Of a stretch of DNA of 41,329 nucleotides, positions 18,058 to 24,692 are shown piece by piece; the stretch's first letter is position 1; each line of letters opens with the position of its first letter. The DNA is taken from NCBI GenBank assembly GCA_019429255.1, contig JAHYIY010000023.1, positions 1 to 41,329 on the forward strand. Direction: 5' to 3'. A model generated the notes under the pieces. It ran no database searches, was not told the DNA's origin, and saw nothing but the letters and a program-made list of their open reading frames with translations. This stretch comes from Desulfuromonadales bacterium. Lineage in GTDB: Bacteria > Desulfobacterota > Desulfuromonadia > Desulfuromonadales > Geopsychrobacteraceae. The translations under genes and the position numbers were made by a program.

Positions 18058-18450
18058 TTAGCTCGCACTGCCCGGATGCTCGACGGCGATGGCTTTACGA
18101 TATTCGCGGATCGCGCCGTGAAGGGCACCAGCAGCCATGTTGGAACAGTGCATTTTTTCCGGGGGCAGCCCGTCGAGGGCATCGGCAATCGTTTGATCGC
18201 TGATGTTAAGAACCTCATCCAGGGCCAGCCCCATGACCATTTCACTGGCGACCGAAGCAGTAGCAATGGCCGCTCCGCAGCCATAGATCTTGTATTTTAC
18301 ATCGACAATCCGGTCGTTGTCGATTTTCAGGGACAATAGCAGAGCGTCACCGCAGGAAGGCTCACCGACCTGCACCAGCACCGTCGGTTCGGCAATGATG
18401 CCGACGTTACGAGGATTGTTGAAGTGCTCCATGACTTTTTCGGTATACAC
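18058..18450 (-). CDS. NifU/IscU-type Fe-S cluster scaffold protein
   Basis: 130 aa, a stand-alone scaffold domain. The beginning YTEKVMEHFNNPRNVG is characteristic and the three cluster cysteines are in place (PSCGDAL, YGCGAAIA, MHCSNMAA). It would hold a transient Fe-S cluster delivered by a cysteine desulfurase, which is not in this window. The start is GTG 18450 with only a weak GGGTAAG upstream. The C-terminal NifU thioredoxin-like part is absent, so IscU-like is the better description. Confidence 0.88.
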   Translation of the reverse strand: MYTEKVMEHFNNPRNVGIIAEPTVLVQVGEPSCGDALLLSLKIDNDRIVDVKYKIYGCGAAIATASVASEMVMGLALDEVLNISDQTIADALDGLPPEKMHCSNMAAGALHGAIREYRKAIAVEHPGSAS

Positions 18451-18547
18451 AGTCTTACCCGTTGGTTCAGATGAAAAAACAACCCTGCAGGAAAAAGGGG
18501 ATTTTAGCCCTGATGGTGGCGGCGCTGCAACTAAAAGTAAAAATTAC

Positions 18548-18675
18548 GTAACTATTCACTGCTGTCCTTGCGCAGGGCCGGGGTTCTTGTCGCCATGGAC
18601 GGCGACAACAAGCGGTCATGGATGACGAAAAGCTTCCCTTGACATAGGATCCCCGAGTCGGTGCTGAACAAATAC
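18548..18675 (-). mobile_element. Short inverted-repeat insertion element, copy A
   Basis: 128 bp with ends GTAACTATTCACTGC and GTGCTGAACAAATAC, flanked by a perfect 8-bp target duplication AAAATTAC (18540-18547 and 18676-18683). The interior is the family sequence in reverse orientation, including the hairpin TTGTCGCCATGGACGGCGACAA-like palindrome and TGTCAAGGGA. It is shorter than copies B, C and E through internal deletion. It lies in the upstream region of the NifU-like gene and has no coding capacity. Confidence 0.8.
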
Positions 18676-18742
18676 AAAATTACATCTGCAGCCAGAGTTC
18701 CCCGCCTCGACAGCGACGGGCTGACAGGCGTCGTCGGTGATG

Positions 18743-18853
18743 TCAGCATGATAGTGTGGAGGGGAGATTGGCCAGAATCAGCGACCCCAGAAGGCTGGCG
18801 TTTCTCAAGGCAGAGATCTCGTAGACCGGATTAATCAGCAGGAACTCCTTCAT
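18743..18853 (-). CDS. Possible short ORF, 36 aa
   Basis: An ATG-initiated frame of 36 codons (MKEFLLINPVYEISAL...) ends at TGA. Its first residues recall the beginning of nucleotide- or B12-binding proteins, but it stops after a hydrophobic segment. No convincing Shine-Dalgarno or relative is evident to me. It may be a gene remnant between element copy A and the small membrane protein gene. Confidence 0.2.
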   Translation of the reverse strand: MKEFLLINPVYEISALRNASLLGSLILANLPSTLSC

Positions 18854-18898
18854 GACAAATCGCAGATGGCCCTATCAGAGCACAGCGTGGTCGCCCAT

Positions 18899-19105
18899 TT
18901 ACTCGGTACGGAACAGCCCAATGGCCAGGTACAAAAAGCCAATAATGACAGCAAACATGAAGGCTAAAAAAGCAAATCGTGCCAGTAACTTAAGGGTAAA
19001 CTCCCGGGTTGTCGGCGGCTTGTTATTATCCAGCACAAAGGACCAGACCAGGGATAAAGCAGCAGCAGCAAGGAATCCGAACAGGTAAACCTGAAGTATA
19101 TCCAT
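18899..19105 (-). CDS. Small two-helix membrane protein, unknown function
   Basis: 68 aa with two membrane-spanning segments (about 5-25 and 45-65) separated by the polar loop LDNNKPPTTREFTLKLL. The first possible ATG (19114) directly touches the AAGAAGG Shine-Dalgarno, whereas the second (19105) is correctly spaced at 9 nt, so I start there. I do not recognise the family. It is isolated between repeats. Confidence 0.6.
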   Translation of the reverse strand: MDILQVYLFGFLAAAALSLVWSFVLDNNKPPTTREFTLKLLARFAFLAFMFAVIIGFLYLAIGLFRTE

Positions 19106-19128
19106 CGGTAACATCCTTCTTGTCGTTG

Positions 19129-19352
19129 AATAACTAAATCTGCTTATCTATTTGACCCCAGTAAATCAGAAAACAGGATATGGATTCTGCGACTACGCTT
19201 CGCTCCGCGCAGAATGACGCTCTTTCATTTCCATAAAGGTGCTTCTTTGTCATCCTGCGCGAAGTCGCAGGATCCAGATTATTAGCAGGTCGCATCGGTC
19301 GCGAACTTCTAACCGTTATGCTGGAGCGAAGTGGATAACCAAATAACTAAAT
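19129..19352. repeat. REP-like inverted repeat region upstream of the ABC-F gene
   Basis: Two inverted copies of a REP-like unit occur: TGGATTCTGCGACTACGC... at 19181-19218 and its reverse complement with a small central deletion at 19249-19276. The region is bracketed by a direct repeat ATAACTAAAT (19130-19139 and 19343-19352). The unit contains the CTTCGCTCCGCGCAGAATGAC-type palindrome often seen in many copies in bacterial genomes. No gene is seen here. Confidence 0.55.
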
Positions 19353-19501
19353 TTCGGACATAACCGGCACAACACGTTCCAATATAGCACTAACGGACGA
19401 GGGCAGACAAAGGATTCATGTGTGGTAACCAGGACACTATTCACCGGCCTGTGATTTGCTCTAGCCCGTTTCTGAAATACATGCTATAGCTTGGCAGCAC
19501 G

Positions 19502-19533
19502 AAGACCACAGGGATTGACTCGGTGGTCTTTTT
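19502..19533 (+). terminator. Leader terminator (attenuator candidate) before the ABC-F gene
   Basis: AAGACCAC/GTGGTCTT, an 8-bp stem with a 13-nt loop followed by TTTC, ends 32 nt before the ABC-F start codon. There is no plus-strand gene for more than 2 kb upstream that it could terminate, so a leader attenuator is the simplest reading. The missing partner, an antiterminator arm or leader peptide, was not identified. Confidence 0.45.
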
Positions 19534-19564
19534 CTATTGGATCCGTAAAGAGAAAGAAGCAACG

Positions 19565-21199
19565 ATGATAACTGCGACAAACATCTGCCTGGCCTATGGC
19601 AAGCGGATTATTTTCAACAACGTCAATATCAAATTTACCCCCGGCAACTGTTATGGACTGATCGGCGCCAACGGTGCGGGAAAATCGACCTTTCTTAAAA
19701 TTCTTGCCGGCGACTCCGAGCCTGACAGGGGCGAAGTCACCATCAACAAGGGGTTGCGCCTGGCGGTATTACGCCAGGACCAGTTTGCCTTTGACGAAGA
19801 AACCGTTTTCAACACGGTCATCATGGGGCACAAAAGGCTCTTTGAGGTGATGGTCGAACGTGAAGCGATCTACAGCAAGGGGGAATTCAGCGATGCCGAT
19901 GGCGTCCGTTCCGGCGAATTGGAGGCGGAATTCGCCGAATTAAACGGTTACGATGCGGAATCGGAGGCCGCAGTATTGCTCAACGGTCTCGGCATCCCCG
20001 AAGCCCTGCGGCAGAAGAAGATGAAAGAACTGGAAGGTGGCGACAAGGTGCGGGTCCTGCTGGCCCAGGCCCTGTTCGGCAACCCTGATATCCTGTTGCT
20101 TGATGAACCGACCAACAATCTGGATTTGAAATCGATTCAATGGCTGGAGGAGTTTCTCGGTCGCTTCCAGAATACGGTAATTGTCGTTTCCCACGACCGG
20201 CATTTTCTCAACCAGGCCTGCACCCATATTGCTGATATCGATTTCGGCACCATCCGTACCTACGTCGGCAACTATGATTTCTGGTATGAAGCCAGTCAGA
20301 TGGTTCTCAAACAGAAGCAGGATGCCAACAAAAAGGCGAGTGACAAGGCCAATGAACTCAAGGAGTTTATTGCTCGCTTCAGCTCCAACGCTTCCAAGGC
20401 CAAACAGGCAACGTCACGCAAAAAGCTCCTCGACAAACTGGAGATCGATGATTTACCGACCTCTTCACGCAAATATCCCTTCATCATCTTCAGGCCGGAG
20501 CGCCCCTGCGGCAATATCATTCTCGAAGTCACCGACCTGAGCAAAACCATTGACGGAGTCAAGGTGCTCGATCGCTTGAACCTGATCGTCAACAAGGGGG
20601 ACAAGATTGCGTTTGTCGGTGGTAACAGTCTGGCCAAGACTACCTTGTTCCAGATTCTGGCCGGCGAGCTGGAGCCGGACAGCGGCAGCTACCGCTGGGG
20701 CGTCACCATCACTCATGCCTATTTCCCTAAGGAAAACAGCAGTTATTTTGCCAAAGAGATGAGTTTGATTGACTGGTTGGGGCAGTTCGCCCCGAGCGAA
20801 GGGGAGAGCTTTGCCCGCGGTTATCTTGGCCGTATGCTCTTCTCCGGCGATGAAGCGACCAAGGCAACGACGGTGTTAAGCGGTGGCGAAAAAGTTCGCT
20901 GTATGCTCGCGCGGATGATGCTGACCAACGCCAATGCCCTGCTTTTCGATGAGCCGACCAACCACCTCGATCTGGAATCGATCACCGCCCTGAACAACAG
21001 TCTGATCAGCTTTCCTGAAGTGATCCTGTTTACCTCCCATGACCATAAGTTTGTCGCGACAACCGCCACCCGTATTGTTGAACTGACCCCGAACGGGGTT
21101 ATCGACCGGGTCATGAGCTTTGACGAATATCTCGACAATCCGGACATCGCCGCCCTGCGGGCCAGGCTGTGCCAGGGTGTTGTCGATTTAAAATTATAG
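19565..21199 (+). CDS. ABC-F family ATPase, YbiT-like
   Basis: 544 aa with two ABC ATPase domains and no membrane segments, as in ribosome-associated ABC-F proteins that act at the E site. Domain 1 has GANGAGKST and LLLDEPTNNLD. The inter-domain linker NASKAKQATSRKKLLDKLE closely resembles YbiT. Domain 2 has LSGGEKVRCMLARMML and LLFDEPTNHLD, but its Walker A reads GGNSLAKTT instead of G-x4-G-K-S/T. The first signature is LEGGDKVR rather than LSGG. ATG 19565 is preferred over the in-frame 19523 because family homology starts there. A terminator-like hairpin in the leader suggests regulation. The stop codon lies inside the target duplication of the element at 21200. Confidence 0.9.
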   Translation: MITATNICLAYGKRIIFNNVNIKFTPGNCYGLIGANGAGKSTFLKILAGDSEPDRGEVTINKGLRLAVLRQDQFAFDEETVFNTVIMGHKRLFEVMVEREAIYSKGEFSDADGVRSGELEAEFAELNGYDAESEAAVLLNGLGIPEALRQKKMKELEGGDKVRVLLAQALFGNPDILLLDEPTNNLDLKSIQWLEEFLGRFQNTVIVVSHDRHFLNQACTHIADIDFGTIRTYVGNYDFWYEASQMVLKQKQDANKKASDKANELKEFIARFSSNASKAKQATSRKKLLDKLEIDDLPTSSRKYPFIIFRPERPCGNIILEVTDLSKTIDGVKVLDRLNLIVNKGDKIAFVGGNSLAKTTLFQILAGELEPDSGSYRWGVTITHAYFPKENSSYFAKEMSLIDWLGQFAPSEGESFARGYLGRMLFSGDEATKATTVLSGGEKVRCMLARMMLTNANALLFDEPTNHLDLESITALNNSLISFPEVILFTSHDHKFVATTATRIVELTPNGVIDRVMSFDEYLDNPDIAALRARLCQGVVDLKL

Positions 21200-21351
21200 G
21201 TGATTATTCAGTACCTAGGGAAACTTAAAAGAAAAAGCCTGCAATGGGTATGCTTGAACGCTGCGAAAATTGTTTGAGCGAAGCGAGTTCTTTTCGCAAG
21301 AGAAAACATACCCATTGATAGGCGCTCGTTATACTTAAGCTGAATAGTTAC
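21200..21351. mobile_element. Short inverted-repeat insertion element, variant interior (copy F)
   Basis: 152 bp with ends GTGATTATTCAGTAC and TTAAGCTGAATAGTTAC, flanked by a perfect 8-bp target duplication AATTATAG (21192-21199 and 21352-21359). The interior differs from the other copies: a nested palindrome with outer arms AATGGGTATG/CATACCCATT (21243-21252, 21307-21316) and inner arms TGCGAAAA/TTTTCGCA (21262-21269, 21291-21298). The left duplication contains the ABC-F stop codon and the right one abuts the Shine-Dalgarno of the next gene. The element thus split a pair that would have been about 13 nt apart. Confidence 0.8.
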
Positions 21352-21372
21352 AATTATAGAAGGAAATCACGC

Positions 21373-22044
21373 GTGGCCCTGCCCTGGAAAACCCTTGATC
21401 ATGTTTTGACCGAGAGCGGTGAAACCCTCGAACTGCGGCAACGCGGCACCGGGGATTTTCTCATCACCATTGGTAACCAGATCCTGATGAACAGCAAAGC
21501 CCAACGCTCGGAAATCGCCCTGGGCACGCTCGGCTGTCAGGGCCTGCAGCAGCACCCCGCTCCGAAAGTGCTGGTCGGCGGGCTGGGGATGGCCATCACC
21601 CTGCGCGCCGTGCTCGATCAGCTTCCCGCTACGGCACAGGTGATTGTCGCGGAGTTGAACCCCATCGTTCACACTTGGTGTCTCGGCCCGCTGGCTGAAT
21701 TAACCGCTGCCGCGACCGCCGACCCGCGGGTTGAGGTGGTGATCAGCGATGTTGCCGAGCTGATTCGCCGGTCTCCGGCAGCCACTTTTGATGCCGTCAT
21801 CCTCGATCTCTATCGTGGCCCTCATCCCCGCACCGATGGTTGCAATGATCCGCTCTACGGCAGCCACGCGATTGAACGCACCCGCACCTCCTTAAAGCCG
21901 GGGGGAACCCTGGCCGTCTGGGGAGAAAATCCCGATAGCGCCTTCGCACAGCGTCTTGCTGCTGCCGGGTTTTCTGTCCGGGTTGAGCGCCCCGGTAAAG
22001 GTGGTTATCGCCATGCCGTCTGGGTGGCCCGAAAAAAAGGATAA
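21373..22044 (+). CDS. Spermidine synthase-like SAM-dependent protein
   Basis: 223 aa from a GTG start with AGAAGGAA upstream. A Rossmann methyltransferase-type domain shows VLVGGLGMAITLRAVL (nucleotide motif I), VIVAELNPIVHTW, DPRVEVVISDVAELI and DAVILDLYRGPHP. The family resembles polyamine aminopropyltransferases, but the N-terminal beta domain is very short and the catalytic loop is not obvious, so the substrate is open. It is followed 3 bp later by a small S4 RNA-binding gene, an arrangement pointing to a coupled pair. Before insertion of the 21200 element it directly followed the ABC-F gene. Confidence 0.75.
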   Translation: MALPWKTLDHVLTESGETLELRQRGTGDFLITIGNQILMNSKAQRSEIALGTLGCQGLQQHPAPKVLVGGLGMAITLRAVLDQLPATAQVIVAELNPIVHTWCLGPLAELTAAATADPRVEVVISDVAELIRRSPAATFDAVILDLYRGPHPRTDGCNDPLYGSHAIERTRTSLKPGGTLAVWGENPDSAFAQRLAAAGFSVRVERPGKGGYRHAVWVARKKG

Positions 22045-22047
22045 CCA

Positions 22048-22257
22048 GTGGAAATATTTGATTTGAATGGACGCCCCTTTGTCGAACTCTGCGATCTGCT
22101 TAAGTTGACGGGAGCATGTGCGAGTGGCGGCAGCGCCAAACTGGCGGTCGCCGCCGGAGAAGTGAAGGTTGACGGCCAGGTCGAGCTACGTAAACGCTGT
22201 AAAATCCGCACCGGTTGTATCGTTGAATATGGCACAGAGCGGCTAAAAGTTGTTTAG
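22048..22257 (+). CDS. Small S4-domain RNA-binding protein (YbcJ-like)
   Basis: 69 aa, essentially one S4 domain: FVELCDLLKLTGACASGGSAK, then the basic VAAGEVKVDGQVELRKRCKIRTG turn typical of the fold. GTG start 22048 with AAAGGA seven bases upstream. It probably binds structured RNA, possibly rRNA. It follows the spermidine synthase-like gene by 3 bp and is translationally linked. Confidence 0.85.
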   Translation: MEIFDLNGRPFVELCDLLKLTGACASGGSAKLAVAAGEVKVDGQVELRKRCKIRTGCIVEYGTERLKVV

Positions 22258-22286
22258 CTTCCTGCGTTTCCGTCCTTAAAAAAACC

Positions 22287-22441
22287 GTATCTGTTCAGCA
22301 CCGGATCTTCGGATCCGATGTCAAGGGACGCGATTGTTTCCCGTTGGGTCATCCATAACCGCTTGTTGTCGCCATTCATGGCGACAAACATCCCTGCCAC
22401 AGGACCCCTGACCCTGCGCAAGGATAGTGCTGAATAGTTAC
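22287..22441 (+). mobile_element. Short inverted-repeat insertion element, copy B
   Basis: 155 bp, ends GTATCTGTTCAGCAC and GTGCTGAATAGTTAC, flanked by the 8-bp target duplication AAAAAACC (22279-22286 and 22442-22449). The interior has a GGATC-TTCG-GATCC tetraloop hairpin near the left end and a central TTGTCGCCAT/ATGGCGACAA palindrome. It lies between the convergent S4 and msrB genes. It encodes nothing plausible. Confidence 0.85.
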
Positions 22442-22450
22442 AAAAAACCA

Positions 22451-23014
22451 TCATAACGGGTGAAAGATCAGGGCCGCTGAATTGATACAGTGGCGCTTGC
22501 CCGTCGGCAGGGGCCCGTCATTAAACACATGCCCCAGGTGGGATTCACAGCGACGGCAGATCAGCTCGTTACGGGTCATGAACAGACGCCGGTCGAGGCG
22601 GGTAGCGACATTTTCCGGCGCGACGGCTTGATAATAACTCGGCCAGCCACTGCCGGAATCGTATTTGTGGTCGGAGTGGTAAAGGTCATTGCCACAACCG
22701 GCGCAGCGGTAAATTCCGCGCTCCTTGTTCTCGAGCAGGGCTCCAGTAAAGGCGCGTTCGGTTCCCTCTTCGCGCAGAACCTTATACTGCTGTGGCGTCA
22801 GCTGCAGCTTCCATTCAGCCTCGTTGCGGATCATTTTTTCCACCTCGATATAGGCACTCTTTTCAACGGAAAAAAGCCTGACGGTTGAACTGCTGGTGTC
22901 CATTGTTTTATCCTTTGGCGGTTGTTGTGAAAACCCCTGTGTTGCTAACCACAGTATCCCCAGCTGTGATGCCAGGAATGTCAGTAGTCCTCGTCTGGTA
23001 ATAACCGTAGCCAT
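22451..23014 (-). CDS. msrB: Exported peptide-methionine (R)-S-oxide reductase
   Basis: 187 aa. The catalytic domain reduces methionine-R-sulfoxide. It has both zinc CxxC pairs (CAGC and CRRC), the substrate Trp in GSGWPSYY and the catalytic Cys in RHCINSAAL. A 30-residue N-terminal leader with ITRRGLLTFL and a hydrophobic core resembles a twin-arginine signal, so the enzyme probably repairs proteins in the periplasm; typical cytoplasmic MsrB lacks this. Start ATG 23014. Confidence 0.93.
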   Translation of the reverse strand: MATVITRRGLLTFLASQLGILWLATQGFSQQPPKDKTMDTSSSTVRLFSVEKSAYIEVEKMIRNEAEWKLQLTPQQYKVLREEGTERAFTGALLENKERGIYRCAGCGNDLYHSDHKYDSGSGWPSYYQAVAPENVATRLDRRLFMTRNELICRRCESHLGHVFNDGPLPTGKRHCINSAALIFHPL

Positions 23015-23042
23015 AAGTCGAGTCCTTGCAGCAAAGATAACC

Positions 23043-23199
23043 TTGATGCTTTCGCAAAAAGTATCCGGTTAGCTGGCTAAGCAAAAAGCGCCAAATGCAA
23101 GGCGCGCGTTTGTTGAGCAATGAGGAGTACTTACGTACGTCGAAGCAGCGAAATAAACGCAGCAACGCGGCAGTTGGTGAGTTTTTGCGACGCCATCAA
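23043..23199. repeat. Intergenic inverted-repeat element of a second type
   Basis: About 157 bp with imperfect terminal inverted repeats (TTGATGCTTTCGCAAAAA and TTTTTGCGACGCCATCAA, 15 of 18 matching). Inside are GCGCCAAATGCAAGGCGCGC and a central GTACTTACGTACGTCG palindromic core. It differs from the GTAAC-ended family and no target duplication is obvious. It lies between msrB and the beta-barrel gene and has no coding capacity. Confidence 0.5.
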
Positions 23200-23346
23200 C
23201 CTTTACGATTCCATATTAGTGTGTTGACGGATTGAATGCAAGAAACCGATAAAACAGGCGCTTACAGCTTTAATATTAAAAAGCATGACCCATGTGTTTA
23301 GGTTGTGTTAATTTTTGTCGAAACCCTCTTCGGCAAGGAGAAGGCC

Positions 23347-24138
23347 ATGTCACCCAAATGTAAAGTGATAACCCTGTTGGCTACTGTCCTGTTGTTTTTG
23401 TTCACCCTGACCTCAACCGCCTTTGCTGATGAGTTGCTGTCGATCAAGGCAGGCTATCAGTTCCTTAGTCTGAAAGGCTCTATCGCCGGAAACGGTAACG
23501 ATAGCGGCCAGAAAATCGACGTTCGCCGCGACCTTGATTTGGACGATAGTACGGATTTCACCGGAGAGGTTGCCCTGAACATGGGAAAATCCCGCCTTTC
23601 TTTCAATTATCTGCCCATCAGTTTTTCCGGCACGGGTACCCTCAAGGTTGCGAAGAAGTTCAATGAGAATACGTTTGCTGCGAATGATCGGGTAAAAAGT
23701 GAACTGGATATCGCTCTTTACGATATCGGTTACACCTATTTTCCGGTCAATCTGGACGATCTGCCAACCAGGCTGCAACTTGGTTTGGAACTGGCAGTCA
23801 AAGTTGTCGATGCCGAAGTCATGTTGAGGAATCTTGGGTCAACAGGGAATGGACTGGTATTTGAGGAGAAGGCATCTGCTCTGGCACCCATACCGACCAT
23901 CGGGCTGCGCGCACGTGCCGCTTTGGCCGATTTTATTGGCCTGGTTGGGCGGGTTGGCTACATGGAATACGATCGGAATTATTTTCTTGATGCCGAAGCG
24001 CAAGTAGAGTTTTCACCCCTGCCGATGATGGGTATTTACGCCGGTTATCGTTATTTTGATCTGAAGATTGATGAGAGTGACCTGCTCGTGGAAACAGAAT
24101 TTTCCGGTCCTTTTGGTGGGTTGCTGGTGCGTTTCTGA
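23347..24138 (+). CDS. Predicted outer-membrane beta-barrel protein
   Basis: 263 aa. AAGGAGAAGG precedes ATG 23347, so the in-frame start at 23305 is rejected. A type I signal peptide (MSPKCKV... ending STAFA before DELLS) is followed by alternating amphipathic strands (AGYQFLSLKGS, SLNFNY-like RLSFNYLPISFSG, DIALYDIGYTYFP, IYAGYRYFDLKI) and a terminal Phe (LLVRF), the signal recognised by the BAM machinery. The size suits an eight- to ten-strand barrel. The specific function is unknown. Confidence 0.78.
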   Translation: MSPKCKVITLLATVLLFLFTLTSTAFADELLSIKAGYQFLSLKGSIAGNGNDSGQKIDVRRDLDLDDSTDFTGEVALNMGKSRLSFNYLPISFSGTGTLKVAKKFNENTFAANDRVKSELDIALYDIGYTYFPVNLDDLPTRLQLGLELAVKVVDAEVMLRNLGSTGNGLVFEEKASALAPIPTIGLRARAALADFIGLVGRVGYMEYDRNYFLDAEAQVEFSPLPMMGIYAGYRYFDLKIDESDLLVETEFSGPFGGLLVRF

Positions 24139-24171
24139 TCCAGTTTGATGCGATTATTGCTTTGTATGGCG

Positions 24172-24205
24172 CGGCCACTCCAACTCGTTTTGGGGCGGCC
24201 GTTTT
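24172..24205 (+). terminator. Terminator after the beta-barrel gene
   Basis: CGGCC(ACTCC...GGGGC)GGCCG stem with a T-rich loop, followed by TTTT, 34 bp after the stop codon. Confidence 0.45.
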
Positions 24206-24285
24206 GCATCCGTCAGCCATTATCCGTTATGCTGTAGCCGTTGGAGGTTGTTGTCTGAATAACCGAGCGTAGCAAAAAGGATCCG

Positions 24286-24645
24286 ATGATGGCGGCAAAA
24301 GTGATTCCGATAAAAAAATCGCAAGTGCAGGTAGCAGATATTATTGATGAGGCACTGGCGAAGCATCCACCCGATCAGAACCCGGAAGTGATCAATTGTT
24401 TGAAAACAGAACTTGAAAAAATTATCGAAACGTATTTTATTGAGGATGTCCCCGAATTGTCGCTGAAACTGCCTTCTGATTTGACCCAGCATCAGTTCGA
24501 TGAGATTAAAAAAGGCCTGGGCCAGTTATTCGGTAGTTATAATCAACAGATGCTCGAACGGTCCAGTTTGATTTTTCGCGATCTCTACCAGGCTAAACTG
24601 GAAATTTGCCAGTTGAGACATCAGCACCAGAGCACGGATAACTGA
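24286..24645 (+). CDS. Hypothetical protein, helical, 119 aa
   Basis: Starts ATGATG at 24286 behind AAAGGATCC. The sequence is predicted mostly helical and acidic to neutral, without signal peptide or membrane segment (ADIIDEALAKHPPDQNPEVINCLKTELEKIIETYF; QQMLERSSLIFRDLYQAKLEICQLR). One Cys occurs in each half. I do not recognise the family. It lies 48 bp ahead of the oxidoreductase gene and could share its transcript. Confidence 0.65.
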   Translation: MMAAKVIPIKKSQVQVADIIDEALAKHPPDQNPEVINCLKTELEKIIETYFIEDVPELSLKLPSDLTQHQFDEIKKGLGQLFGSYNQQMLERSSLIFRDLYQAKLEICQLRHQHQSTDN

Positions 24646-24692
24646 GTAGATCTACCCTGTTGATCCCCTTGCCTTGTTGACGGAAAGAAACC

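Noticed and set aside
22287-22441. Small protein encoded by the repeat elements (frames with TQRETIASLDIG)
   Set aside because: The frame is shared only because the DNA is repeated; it lacks a ribosome site, and its start and end vary between copies.
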